Notes: generated by a model from the sequence alone, not told the origin. Positions 41,351 to 53,534 are shown, counted from the stretch's first letter. The stretch is 64,000 nucleotides of DNA from Eulemur rufifrons (GCF_041146395.1 NC_091008.1:5531501-5595500); one strand, 5' to 3'. Numbers and translations are program-made.

Positions 41351-42296
41351 TGGAGGGGAGCTAGGGAGGAAGACGGACTTATCAAATCTATGTACTGTTT
41401 CACCCAAGACAGATATCCATATTCACCGATACATCAGAGTCAAAGACTGTATCTGTAAGAGGAGATCAGCCCATGGTTTAGTGGAAACAGACCCCCACTA
41501 AAACCATGTTCAGCTTTGAAAACATGAGACGAGAATAAGGCAGATATCAGATAGGGCACGGAAAGCTGGTTTTCAGACACAATGGTTTACCTCCCAGGGG
41601 CTTGTTAAGCGCTAAAAGTCAGATCACAGTCAGGTATGGTACCTTCTTTTCTGTCCCTGAGGGCATGGTAAGCAACCGGGGCACCTGGCCCCGAGTCAGT
41701 GATCCATGTCGTAACGGGCAGCCCTGACAATGGCATCTCTCCAGGGATGAGCCAGGCTTTTTCATTTCCTGTTTAGTTTGACAGGAGTGGTGATTATTTA
41801 TGGAATAGCAGGAGGTAAATTTTTTTTTTTTTTAGGTTGAGCAACCAATTGTGGGTTTTGAGGTTCGCTCTCTAAATATCAATAAAGCTAATGGTTTGAT
41901 TCATCTAAGTTACTCCCTCCTCATTGGTGTGGCCACCAAAGGCATGGTCACAGCTCCCCGGGACGTCCTGGCACGCTCCTCAAGATTCTGTCTGACGTCC
42001 CCAATTTCACCATTCGTTTGCAGCCACTTCCTGCAGTTTCTCTGTCTCTTCTGCCACAAGTGATTATACTTGGCTGTGGCTTGCTGGTGGCCTGCCGTCC
42101 CTCCTCAGTTCCATCATTCGTCTGCGTTTTCCTTGGTCCTTTTTGGCTGCCACCCCTGAGATTTTCTCTGCAAGGCCAACGCGACTGCCTTAGGGCTGCC
42201 CAAAGCAGAGATTTTAGTTGTCCCAGGGCTAGTGTGGTGCGTGGGTCAGCCTCGATTCCTGTCTTTCTAAAAAAGTGTTTTAAAAAACTCCAGTGG
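41351..42296. other. unassigned sequence
   Basis: About 950 bp with no clear repeat. Two overlapping frames of ~122 codons (42018-42389 plus, 41948-42316 minus) run into the Alu and lack domains. Confidence 0.4.
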
Positions 42297-42672
42297 GGCC
42301 GGGCGCGGTGGCTCACGCCTATAATCCTAGCACTCTGGGAGGCCGAGGCGGGAGGATCGCTCGAGGTCAGGAGTTCGAGACCAGCCTGAGCAAGAGCGAG
42401 ACCCCCGTCTCTACTAAAAAATAGAAAGAAATTAGCTGGACAACTAAAAAATTATATATATAAAATCAGCCGGGCATGGTGGCACATGCCTGTAGTCCCA
42501 GCTACTCGGGAGGCTGAGGCAGGAGGATCGCTTGAGCCCAGGAGTTGGAGGTTGCTGTGAGCTAAGCTGACGCCACAGCACTCTAGCCCGGGCAACAGAG
42601 TGAGACTCTGTCTCAAAAAAAAAAAAAAAAAAAAAAAGAAAGAAAGAAAGAAAAGAAAAGAAAAAGAAAGAA
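42297..42672 (+). mobile_element. Alu SINE, full length, with (AAAG)n tail
   Basis: Intact GGCCGGGCGCGGTGGCTCAC start; GGAGTTCGAGACC box B; tail A23 followed by an AAAG/AAAAG microsatellite to 42672. The last Alu before a 12.6-kb Alu-free interval. No convincing target duplication. Confidence 0.97.
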
Positions 42673-42869
42673 ACCCTGGTAATCTTTTAACTCGGAAGAA
42701 TGTAACACAGTGGAGATAGATACCCTAAAACCATCCTACATAAAGGTCACAACCTCTGCTGCACCGCGCTTTAAACCTTCCCTTCTTCATTTTCATGCAT
42801 AGGAATTATTACTATCTAACATGTCTATTTTGTTTTATCAATACTTATTTTACTCAGGTATATGCCTGA

Positions 42870-42995
42870 GTGCTCTTTTTGGTCTCTTTTATTCATTGCT
42901 GTATCCCAACACCTGCAACAGTGCCTGACATATGGTAAACGCTTGGTAGATATTTGACAAATGACGGAATAAATTCTAACCTTCCTTAGCAGTCA
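42870..42995 (+). mobile_element. L2 LINE 3' end fragment
   Basis: TTATTCATTGCTGTATCCCA, ACACCTGCAACAGTGCCTGA, CATATGGTAAACGCTTGGTA, GATATTTGACAAATGACGGA match the L2 terminus. Confidence 0.78.
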
Positions 42996-43960
42996 GCAAT
43001 ACAAACAGGTTGCACATAAATAGTCATTTAGAATAATACAGGGCCTTCTCCTTCAGGTTAGCTAAGGGGGTTTGCTGAGGACCCAGAGACATCCCAGATC
43101 AGAGCTTTGGGAATCTCCCATTCCACCAAAGATTGGATGGGAAGCGTCAATTCTGCTTTGTTGAAAAGCCCTAAAGAGACGCAGTTAGTCAAGACATCTC
43201 TGTGTTTTCTTACCCATATTCTTGTCATTCTCATCTCTGACAGCCTCTGGTTTGAGGCTCCTTAGAGACAATCTCAGTGAATCTTCTAAAAAAAAATTTT
43301 TTCCAGGCTAACAAAACAACCACATGTGAGGCCGGAATACCAGCAGTTGCACTTTGCTCTAGAACTAGACAGTGCCTTTAATTCAGCTGGCATTTCTCAA
43401 AATGTAAAGAAAAGTTTTCACTCTCAGGAAATATTTTATCAGAACTATAAAATCGTTTAGGGAGAGGTCCAAACATAGGCGTATATTTTGTCAAGTTAAT
43501 TTGTATCAGGGGTGTAGTCACAATAAACTTCCGAGGAATTCTTTGATTTCCTAAACCAAACAAGGAGACACATTTCAAAGCATTACAGGAATGCACTGTA
43601 TATTGCATTTTGTTCTGGACGTTTCTAAGCTTTTCCCCAATTAGGGGTATCCTTGTTTCTGTAGAAACTAATGCACTTTAAAGGGAAAAGTCGAGGAAAA
43701 CGTAATGGCCCAAAGTGAACAAAACCTTGTAACAGGCGTCAAATATGTGAGGGAAGAGTTTGTCAAAGAGTTTTCCCTTAATTTAAATAACTTTTGATTA
43801 GAGAAAAATATCTTCAAGGAGTAGCTCACGAATAGTTTCCCTTTCCTTAGTGGTCATGAGTTACTTCTCTCTTGAGTTTTAAGGGAAATCGTGCCGGAAA
43901 CTGGGTAGGCTCAGGTGAAACAGAGAAGATGACTCCTTAATTGAACAGTGATGAGCATTT
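42996..43960. other. unassigned, Alu-free sequence
   Basis: About 960 bp with A/T-rich text and no assignable repeat or gene. Confidence 0.4.
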
Positions 43961-46900
43961 ACTTTTTTTTTTAATTGACATAAAATTGTATGTATTTATC
44001 ACAGTACAACATGCTATTTTGAAATATGTAAAAATTATGAAATGGTTATATCTAACTAATTAACAAATGCATTACTTCATGTAGTTATCATTTTCATAGT
44101 GAAAACACTTAACAGTATGATACTAGCTGTGAATCTGTCATATATGGTCTTTATTGTGTTGAAGTACATTTCTTCTATATTTTTTAGTCTAGCTAAAAGT
44201 TTGTAAATTCTGTTTATCTTTTCAAAAACCAACTCTTCGTTTTGTTGATCTTTTCCATTGTTTTTCTAGTCTCTATTTCATTTATTTCTGCTTTGATCTT
44301 TATCATTTCCTTCCTTCTACTAATTTTGAGCTTCGTGTGTTCTTGTTTTTCTAGTTCCTTGAGGTACGATATTAGGTTGCTTGAGACCTTTCTTCTTTTT
44401 TTGATGTAAGTTTATTGCTATTATATAAGCTTTCCCATGAGAGCTGATTTTGCTGTATCCCATAGGTTTTGGTAGGTTGCATTTCCATTTTCACTGTCTC
44501 AAGAAAATTTTCAATTTCTCTTTAATTTCTGTATTGACCCATTGGTTTTTCAGGAGCATGTTGTTTAATTTCCATATGTTTGTGAATTTTCCACTGTTCC
44601 TCCTGTTATTGATTTCTAGTTTTTTACCCTTGTGGTCCTAAAAGATACTTGATATGTTTTCAGTCTTCTTGAATCATTAAGATTTGTTTTGTGGCCTAAC
44701 ATGTGATCTATCCTGGAGAATGTTCCGTGTGTAGTTGAAAAGATTATATATTTTGCAGCTGTTAGATGGAATGTTTTGCATGTATCTGTTAGGTTCATTT
44801 GGTTAGAAAATAGTTTAAGTCTGATGAATCCCTGCTGATTTTCTGTCTGGATGATCTGTCTGTTGCTCAAAGTGAGATGTTTAAGTCTCCTACTATTATT
44901 GTATTGTAGTCATTCTCTCTCTTTGGATCTATTAGTATTTGTGTTATATATTTAGGTCCCCTAATGTTGGGTGCGTATATATTTACAATTCTTATATCTT
45001 CTTTCTGAATTGACCACTTTAGTATCATACAGTTATCTTGCCTTTTTTTTTTTTTTTTTCAATTTTTGACTTAAAGTCTATTTTATCTGACATAAGTATA
45101 GCTACTCTTGCTCTTTTTTGGCTTCCATTTGTATGGAATATATTTTTCCATCCCTTCATTTTCAGTCTGTGTGTGTGCCCTTGCAGGTGAAGTGAGTATC
45201 TTGTAGGCAGCATATAGTCAGGTATTGTTTTTAAGTCCATGCAAACACTCTGTGTTTTTTGATTGGAGAATCTCATTCATTTACATTCAAGATAATTATT
45301 GATAGGTAAGGACTTAACCACTGCCATTTTGTTAAATGTTTTTTAGTTGTTTTGCAGCTCTTTTCTTCATTTTTTCCTCTCTTACTGTCTGTCTTTGTGG
45401 CTGAGTTTCTTTAATAATACATTTTGATTTCTTGCTTTTTATTTTTTGTCTAGCTATTATAGATTTTTGCTTTGTGATTACCCTGAGGCTTACAAAAATA
45501 TATTATAGTTATAACAGGTTATTTTAAGATAACACAACTTAATCTTTAACACAAAAAACTCCCACAATACTCTACACTTTTGCTCCACTCTTCTCATACA
45601 TTTTGCGTTTTTGATATCACAATTTATGTTGCATATCTCTTAAGTTATTGTAATTATTATTTTAATAGTTTTGCCTTTTAAAAGACAAAATAGTTTGGTC
45701 TTTTAACTACTAAAAACAAAACTATTAAAAGTTTTTCCTTTTAACCTTAATAGTTTCATCTTTGGCATATAAAAACTATGTGATTTACACACCACCATTA
45801 CAGTATTAGAGTTTTCTAAATTTGACTGTGTACTTGCTTTTATCAGTGACTTTTATACTTTCAGATATTTTTGTTTTACTCATTCATGTTCTTTTCTTTC
45901 AGCTTTAGGAACTCCGTTTAGCGTTTCTTATATGACAGGTGTGGTAGTGATGAACTCCCTTGGCTTTTGTTTGTCAGGGAAAGTCTTTATCTCTCCTACA
46001 TTTCTAAAGGATAAATTTGCTGGGTACAACATTCTTGGTTAGCAGGTTTTTTTCCCTCCGCACTTTGAATATATCATCCCACTCCCTCTTAGCTTGTAAA
46101 TTTTCTGCTGTGAGAAGTCTGCTACTAGGCATATTAGAACTTCCTTATGTGTTATTTGCTTCTTTTCTCTTGCTGCTCTCAGGATCCCCACTTTGTCTTT
46201 GATCTGTGACAGTTTGATTACAATATGTTTTGGGGCTGTCTTATTTGGATCAAATTTGATTGGTGACCTTTGACTTTCCTATACCTGTATATTTATATCT
46301 TTCTCCAGATTTATAAAGTTTTATGCTATTTTTAAAAATAATCTTTCTACTCTTTTGTCTTCCTCTATTCCCTCTTGAACTCCAGTGCCTCTAAAATTTG
46401 CTCTTTTTATCTTGTCCCATAAATCTCATAAGCTTTCTTCATTCCTTTTCTTTCTTTTTTCTCCCCTGACAGTATATTTTCAAGTCATTGTCTTCAACTT
46501 TATAGATTTTTCTCCTGCTTAATAGATTCTGTTGTTGATACTCACTATTCCTTTTTTTTTATTTTGTTCATTACATTTTTCATCTCCCAGATTTATTTGT
46601 TTTTTGTTATTATTTTAATCTCTCTGCTAAATTTCTCTTTCTTGTCACTTATTCTTTTCCTCATTTCATTGAAATATTTTTATGCTTTTTAAAGTTTGTA
46701 GAACTTCCTTCAAACAGTTATTTTGGATTCTTTGTCAGGTGGTTCATACATCTCCATCTCTTTAGGGTTGCTAACTTGTACTTTATTTCGTCTGTTCAGT
46801 GAAGTCATGTTTCCCTGGTTGTTGTTGATCCTTGTGCCTGTGTGTCTGTATCTGTGCATTGAGGTATCTATTCTAGTCTGGCTTTGTTCAGGAATGCCCT

Positions 46901-47455
46901 TCAACAGTAAGTCCATTCAGAGATTCTAGGCAGGTTATCTGGCATGGTCCCTACACCTCTGACCACTGTAGCTGTTTCGGCACTAGGAGGCACCCTAAGC
47001 CCAGGACCTCCATGGTTGGCACAGCGCTGGTCTGGAATCCCATGGCCACTGAGGCTGATGCAGCACTGGGGTGCACCCAAAGCCCACGGCTGCTGAGGTC
47101 TGCTTAACACTCTGCTTTTTCTGAAACCGAAGCCTGCTGTAGTCAGTGGTAGTGATGCAGGTCAGAGATCAAGTTCATTTTGTAGGGGCTATGGATTCTC
47201 TTCTGGCACAGGGTAGGTCAGGAGCTCAATCCATGGGTACTGGCCTGGATTCACTAACTTCAGGTGGGGAGTTCTGCTTGGTGCTGCGTTTTACTGTGGT
47301 GGGTCCAGTGTTGGGGACAATGGCCAAGTCCTATGCTCACTTCCCTCTCTTTCCCCCAAGAGGACAGTATCTCCCTCCTCAGTGTGTTGCTTGGGGTTGG
47401 GATAGGGGTGACAAGGATAATGCAAAATTATTGTTCTTCCTACCTCCTTCAATGA
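43961..47455 (-). mobile_element. L1 LINE (L1MA/L1PB-like), internally deleted, minus strand
   Basis: Plus-strand coordinates run 3'-to-5' through the element. At 43961-44135 is the 3' UTR (T-run tail, TTAATTGACATAAAATTGTA, GCTATTTTGAAATATGTAAA). From about 44150 it jumps into ORF2 (TTATTGTGTTGAAGTACATT, AACCAACTCTTCGTTTTGTT, ATTGACCCATTGGTTTTTCA, GAGCATGTTGTTTAATTTCC, TTTGTTTTGTGGCCTAACAT, GATTTTCTGTCTGGATGATC). ORF2 N-terminal to ORF1-type sequence follows to about 46850 (TTATCTCTCCTACATTTCTA, CTTTGAATATATCATCCCAC, TTTTCTGCTGTGAGAAGTCT), then a G/C-richer 5' UTR-like region to about 47455. About 3.5 kb is present of a 6-7 kb element; most of the 3' half of ORF2 is missing. No frame on the coding strand exceeds ~84 codons, so it is inactive. 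Confidence 0.88.
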
Positions 47456-48199
47456 GCCTTTTTTTTATTATTACACTATAACCAGGTATTGTGACCTCCC
47501 TTGGCATCAGTGAGTGAACTGGAGTTGACTTTAATCTTTACAAACAGTGCTTTTCTCTTCTTTTTTTCTCAATTACAAAGTAATGCATGTGGATATTGAG
47601 GGGAAGAAAGAAGCAAAAGGAAAAGAAATCCTATGGATAATTTCCCCATCCCCCAGACACAATTATAACATGTTTGTGCGTAATATTTTTCTTACTCTTT
47701 TAAATTTTACATGTCGGAATTAGATATTTTCATGTCCCTGTCCTATGAACTCTGTAGTAAAATTCCTTTAACTGCTACTTCCTCAGAAGTCCCCAGGGGC
47801 CTCAGACTAGTGGGAGGCTGGGACGTGTGGAGGTCTAAGTCTGTAAAGACTGCAAGAGACACAACTTACTGGAACATGCCAGGGCTGGGCGGGACCACTG
47901 AATGAATGCGGTTCATAACTTATAAGATAGATAAAGACAGCCTTGAAAGGGATGAGGGTGGAAACTGACCCACAGGCTTTTCAGAGGACCAGGGGTAACA
48001 AAAAAAAAAAAAAAAAGTGGGCTTGGGAAGACCTCGGATGATGGAGACTGAGATAGAACTCAACAGAGATAACTAGATGATTTGACATCGTAACACAGGA
48101 TGTAAGCAGCTGAGTTGAACCCCGGATGTGTCCTAGACTGTAGCTATGAACAAAGCCCAGACTTGGAGAGTCATGTAGTCAAGAGAACATGGTGTAGGT
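47456..48199. other. unassigned, with possible L1M remnant
   Basis: 47565-47710 (CAATTACAAAGTAATGCATG, CCATCCCCCAGACACAATTA) resembles part of an old L1M tail. A16 run at 48001-48016. No gene. Confidence 0.4.
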
Positions 48200-48300
48200 T
48201 GAGGTGTCAGCTTGAGCGTTCACTAGCAAAGTGAATTCAGCAGCTACTTAGCGTTTCTGAGCCTCCGTTGCTTCATCTCTAGGGTGGATAAGGTAACTTA
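48200..48300 (-). mobile_element. MIR SINE fragment, antisense
   Basis: CAGCTACTTAGCGTTTCTGA, GCCTCCGTTGCTTCATCTCT, GGGTGGATAAGGTAACTTAC resemble MIR (cttgggcctcagtttcctcatctgt). Confidence 0.6.
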
Positions 48301-48721
48301 CAAGACTAGACAGCAAATCCAGGTTAAGATACAGGAGTGGTTAGAAGTTCTAAGATTCAGATGTATTCAAAGTTAGGAGAGACAGGTCCTCTCCCTGTCA
48401 TAAGTTTTGGCCAATGTCTATGTCATAATACCTCTTTTTCTAAAATAAAACTTTCAGGGATATATTAATAGGAGTTTGTCTTGTTTTGTGGTGATATTTA
48501 TTTCATTTGTGTTTTAGCAGATTCTACTTGTGTTTGTTAGTTTGGAGAGGGATTATTTGTTTTCAGTAGGGGACGGGTGGGGGTCTCATAATCGCATATT
48601 GATAGGTCAGTTGTGTATCTTAACATATTGTGGTTTTTTTTTTTAACGACCTTGAGAAAATCACATCTTTCCTGGTCCTCAGTTTTCTCAATTACTGGGT
48701 TAGATATGCTATAAATTTAAT
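48301..48721. other. unassigned sequence
   Basis: No repeat or gene recognised. Supplies the left target site of the following L1. Confidence 0.4.
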
Positions 48722-48732
48722 GCCAGCTCTTT

Positions 48733-49220
48733 TTTTAAATTCTTATTTCAGCGTATTGTGGGGGTACAAAAGTTTAGGTTGTGTATATTGTCTTTGCCCC
48801 GCCCCCCGAGTCAGAGCTTCAAACGTGTCCATCCCCTAGACGGTGAGCATGGCACTCATCATGTATTTATACACCCATCCCCTCCCCCACCTACATCTGC
48901 CCTACACCCGATCAATGTTATTCCTAAATGTGCTCTTAGGTGATGATCAGTGAAACCAATTTGATGGTGAGTACATGTGGTGCTTATTTTTCCATTCTTG
49001 GTATACTTCACTTAGTAGAATGGATTCCAAACTCTTTCCAGGAAAATACAAGAGATGGTATATCACCATTGTTTCTTATAGCTGAGTAGAACTCCATGGT
49101 ATACATTTACTGCACCCGAATGTTTATAGCAGCACAATTAACAATTGCAAAGATGTGGAAACAACCCAAGTGCCCATCAATACATGAGTGGATTAATAAA
49201 ATGTGATATATGTGTACAAC
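48733..49220 (-). mobile_element. 5'-inverted L1 3' end (strepsirrhine-type L1)
   Basis: 48733 to about 49108 is the L1 3' end in minus orientation (T tail, GTATTGTGGGGGTACAAAAG, CTTGGTATACTTCACTTAGT, AGTAGAACTCCATGGTATAC). From about 49111 the orientation flips: GCACCCGAATGTTTATAGCA, TGTGGAAACAACCCAAGTGC, CCATCAATACATGAGTGGAT is the adjoining L1 ORF2 segment on the plus strand. Perfect 11-bp target duplication GCCAGCTCTTT at 48722-48732 and 49221-49231, so both parts entered in one event. Confidence 0.92.
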
Positions 49221-49302
49221 GCCAGCTCTTTATTAGTAGTATTACTGTAATTGTCTCTATGAGGAATGCTTCCCCACAGTGTCACGATGTGAATTTAGAA
49301 TA

Positions 49303-49672
49303 TAGTCCTGCGTCATTTACCTACAGGGATACATTCTAAGAAATGTGTCAGGCAATTTCATCATTATGTGAATACCATGGAGTGTACTTAAGCTAACATA
49401 GATGCTATTGCCTACTGCATGCCTAGGCAATATGGTAGAATCTGCTTCTCCTAGCCTACAAACCTGTACAGTGTGGACTACTGAAGGTGATTGTAACACA
49501 ACAGTATTTGTGCATCTAAACATAGGAAACATTGTGCTATGACGTTACAATGGCTACAATGGCACTAGATGGTAGGAATTTTCTCAGCTCCATTATATTA
49601 ATAATATTGTAGGACCACTCTTGTATACACAGTTTATCATTGTCTGAATGTCATTGCACAGTGCATGACTGC
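49303..49672 (+). mobile_element. MER2-like Tigger DNA transposon, near full length
   Basis: Starts TAGTCCTGCGTCATTTACCT and ends GTGCATGACTG, giving complementary termini (AGTCCTGCG / GCATGACT). Internal TAGATGCTATTGCCTACTGC, CTCCTAGCCTACAAACCTGT, ACAGTATTTGTGCATCTAAA, TGTAGGACCACTCTTGTATA. About 370 bp, close to the family length, with internal indels. Confidence 0.85.
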
Positions 49673-50924
49673 ATTGATTTCTAAGTATTGGGGTTTCTGA
49701 TCATGCTCCAACTTTTTCCCTTCACTTACTTGTTGGTTCCCATGGCAACAGTCCCTCCCCCACCCACTCCCATTCCTCACCTCTGCGGAACCTTCAATCT
49801 GCCTTAATTCTGGGCTGACGGTATGTTTGCTTAATCTCTCATCTTGCCTAGATTTCTGATGAAGGTTGTAGTTCCTTCCGAAGGATGTTCCAAGTGGCTG
49901 CTGTAGAGAGGCACTAGGTGTTTGGAGACCATCCAAAGTCCATGGTAGTCACAGGAAATAGCGCGGGTCTGTCTTTCTGCTGCTTTGGGATAATGTTGGC
50001 TTCTTTCTCCTAAAGAGCAAGGGAGAGCATCACAGGTCATGGATCCCCCTGTTTGGTGATAGATCTACCCAAAGAAAGGACCTCGTTTATTTGAAAACAG
50101 CACCCGGCCTCATGACGCAGTTGGTTCAGAGCCTTGGGCTGCCATTTCCATAGCCCCAGGTCTCATCACACCAGTACTGACCACCATCCAGTGGCTCTTA
50201 CAGGGGCCTCTTTACCTCTTAGGCATTGACCCTGTCCCCAGGCATCAGCACTCTGGGGGAAGGGTACAAGAAAGAGAACACCTGAAGAAGGAGAGGCCAA
50301 GCTTGCTGCAAGAGGGCCTCCCTATTTCTTTCTGGCTGACTTCCAAGAGTCAATGCACACAGTGGTTAAGTTCCCAGGGATTCAAGTTACTTACCTGTTC
50401 CGCCCACCTCCTGGGCACTTCTTTGGTGAAAGAGGGACCTTCCACCCTAAACAGAATGAGACGGCCTCACACACGACACTCAACACTAGGCAGATGAAGT
50501 CAATGGCGGTTTATTGGTCACACGTACCCACTGCCTGGAGAGGAAAACCATGCACAGCAGACAGGACCACACAAGGGCTGCACTTGGGAGCAGAATGAAC
50601 CAGAAGAGGTTGCGGGAGGCAGGCTTTGTAGCAACAAGAGAGCGAGATGCCCCTTGGTTCCCGTGGGAGGATGAGGTTGGCTTGTTCGAATAATTTCAGA
50701 AGCTGGCAGGGAGGTAAAACCTGTTAGGTTGAGGACAATGTGGACGCGACTGGCCTAGCTAACAGGGGAACTAGCTGGATGGGGAGGCCTCTCCTGCTGG
50801 GTCACGGGACAGGGGAAGGGAGAGAGGGGACATCTGTTGGGAGCAGGGGAATTTCATGGTTTGGGATCTTGGGAGGCTCAAAGATGTTCAGGCAGCACTG
50901 GAAATGTCAAGCCTTCCAATACAT
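49673..50924. other. unassigned 1.25-kb stretch
   Basis: No repeat assigned. 50480-50700 (GTCAATGGCGGTTTATTGGT, GAGGAAAACCATGCACAGCA) could be part of an old LTR, but I cannot support it. Frames of 64-108 codons without domains. Confidence 0.35.
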
Positions 50925-51085
50925 AGTCCAAGGTTTCAAACCTCTGCTTCCCCGTGTTCTGGCTGTGGGACCTTGGACAAGTCATCTCCAAATTTGTTCT
51001 CCCCTGAAAAATACTGTAGAGTGCTTATCGCGTAGGGCTGCTCTGAGGATAAGTATAAAGTGCTAAGTAGATGTTAGTCATTGCC
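50925..51085 (-). mobile_element. MIR SINE fragment, antisense
   Basis: AAACCTCTGCTTCCCCGTGT, GCTGTGGGACCTTGGACAAG, GGGCTGCTCTGAGGATAAGT, AAGTGCTAAGTAGATGTTAG are MIR landmarks. Confidence 0.85.
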
Positions 51086-51829
51086 ATCATCATCATCACT
51101 GGAGATGATAAAAGAAATGGATGATTTCCTGCAATTTTGTTTTTGGTTGAGCAGGTCTTTGAGCAAGACCTTGCTTTGAGGTTCTGGGTCATGTAGCGAC
51201 CTCATCCGTCACACGGAAACTGCAAACGTCGCTGTGTTCCCGTCGACCGCCTTGACTTAGCAAACGCTTCCCCGCAGCACGAAGCAGATGTGGACCGGGG
51301 TCAGTACGTGGCTTAAAAGGTTGAGGGGGAGAAACAATTCCAGCCAAGGCCTTTCTCTTTTAGCTGAAGATTTAGACTCTTTATAAGTTCTTTCTTCTTG
51401 CTGTTAAAAAAAAAAATCTTAATTTTGATCAGAAATGGAAACAAAGGGATTAAAGGAATCACAAGAGTGATTTGTAATTGGTCTCCAGACCGCACTTCTG
51501 TTTCCATTTGTCAAGAGCAAAAAAGCCACTGAATAAGACGGCATGGAAGGACGTTATTAGCCGTCGCTCTTGTCCCGCAGCCTGGGATTAGAGGAATACT
51601 TTAACCTTGACACATTCGTTTTAGGATCACAACGCCCTTCGCCCATCGGTCTATTTTCCTCTTTTCATATTGCCCTGATCCTGGCGAGAGCTTTTAAAAT
51701 CATCAGAGAATGGTTCTCTTTCTTTCTGTCTCTCTCTCTGTTCCTCCCTCCCCTGCTTCTCTGTCCCCAATTGTACCCACTAATCTTTACTAACACAAGG
51801 AAAAACAAACCCTCTGGTCTGTTAGTGTG
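51086..51829. other. unique sequence
   Basis: No repeats other than a (CAT)4 run near 51085-51099. A CT-rich run at 51718-51770. Non-coding. Confidence 0.4.
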
Positions 51830-52330
51830 ACAGTATTGTTTACTTCATTTGCATTGCCCTGGAGGAAGAGTCGATCTTGTTTTTAACAATCTGTTTGCAA
51901 TCGGTGTGGTGTGGGTGCCACCGATAGGCACGTCCCTGAGGTTCAAGTGTCCAATTGCCTCGTGTGTTCGTGAAGGTGAGATTTGCATTGACTCAGAGTT
52001 GCCTGTTAATTGTCAAGCGCTTGATTACAGCATCCCAGATTCACAGCTACCTTTCTTGTTTGGCAGGTAGGAAACCTACCCACTACGCACCCATTCATTA
52101 TAATTACGGACTTTTGCTTCACTTTTTTCTTTCTCCAGCAACATTTTTGACTTGTTTTAGATTAAAGCGGATGGCTTGTTAATTACAGCATTAGTTTTTC
52201 AGCTTGTAATTTGGTATCTGGAGCTTCTAGCTCCTAGCACGCTTCATGTCACTATTTCAAGGCGGCCCGATGAATTCGCCTGAGGTCAACGAAAGTGGAA
52301 AGTACCGACTTTCTTAAATAATTTGAGTTA
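51830..52330. promoter_or_regulatory. strongest candidate conserved non-coding element
   Basis: Repeat-free 500 bp. It holds a perfect 12-bp palindrome TCAAGCGCTTGA at 52013-52024, with TAAT at 52007-52010 on its left and GATTA at 52023-52027 overlapping its right end; a homeodomain core TTAATTA at 52179-52185; ATTTGCATTGCC at 51847-51858 and ATTTGCATTGAC at 51981-51992 (the ATTTGCAT octamer-like word twice). No frame above 86 codons crosses it coherently. Regulatory function is inferred from motif density and lack of repeats. Confidence 0.42.
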
Positions 52331-53534
52331 TTTCTTGCGGCTTCTGTGATTTTAGACGGTTCCAGCACAGGGGTGGGAGTGGTGGAAGGTAGCCGCTACC
52401 TCCAATTATCTTCCGATCGGAGGGGCAGAGATACGGGCTCTGGATTTATCACGGGCAGGGCGGTGTGCCAAGATGTAATCAAATAGGAAGCCGGGTGCCA
52501 ATGGTAATTTTTTGAAATGTGCTTTTATGACATCCTCCCCGAAGATGAAAGAGGCGTTCTCTAAAACAAACAAACAGCACCGGACTCGAGCTAAAAGCTC
52601 TGATATGAAATTTATTTATGTTTCACCAGACCCGACTTGAAAGGAATTGTACATGATCTGAAACTTTTAATTGTTCTTGTTGCGACTCTCTGCAAATAAG
52701 GAAATCCTGGCTTTCTGCAAAAAAAAAAAAAAAAAAAGAAAGAAAGAAAAAAAACCCCTCTAGATCTTGGCTATTGGTTTCTTTTCAAGGCTCTGCCACC
52801 CTAATTGCTTTCTGTTTGATTCTGTGCCCTCTGAAATGCAAGGCTGCCCCCAGGCAGGCAGAGAAGCTGCGGTGGTGACTTGTGGGCTTGGGGACCGGGG
52901 GAACCCACACAGCTGTGGCCACAAGCCAGTCTCATTATCCCACGGCTCCGCTGGGCCATTCCGGGGGCCTGATTCACTGTTTCAGATCTGCACACATGGC
53001 TGGAAGGGTTAGAATCTCACGGCTTTCTCTTTGCATTATTTATCGTTTCTGACTGATAACAGCACCGCCTTCTTCTAAGGAACCAAACGCTGGTCATTAT
53101 GGTTTTGTTTTAATGTGGTATTTGGTGTCGTGTTCCCTGTGCTCTTCGACCACAGATCTTAAAACTAAGACTATGTTCAATGATTCGTATTCCCCAGGAA
53201 ATAGACATTTCGCGTCTTGGCAGCGATCACGTGACTTTATTGCTTCCACACCGACATATCGCTGACATCCCTATGCAATTGCCTCTTTTGAATCGGGCTA
53301 AAGCAAAGTGGTGAAAGTTGAAGTGACTTTACTGGTGTCTGACAACGTACAGATGTGCGACGGGGTCAGAGACAACTGCATCCATTGTCTGACCCGCAGT
53401 TCTGTGAGTGGGATTTCAATGTCTCCGATGTAAAGTGCTGTTGCTTAGTTACGCAGGAGGCCGACTCTGGAGGCTTCGTGGCATCTTTTCTCGATGACAA
53501 CTCTACAGAGAGTGGCCATCGGCAGGGCAGGCTG
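52331..53534. other. unique sequence with an A run
   Basis: 52480-52700 continues the repeat-free texture (GTGCTTTTATGACATCCTCC, AAATTTATTTATGTTTCACC). 52719-52756 is A19 plus (GAAA)n. No gene. Confidence 0.4.
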
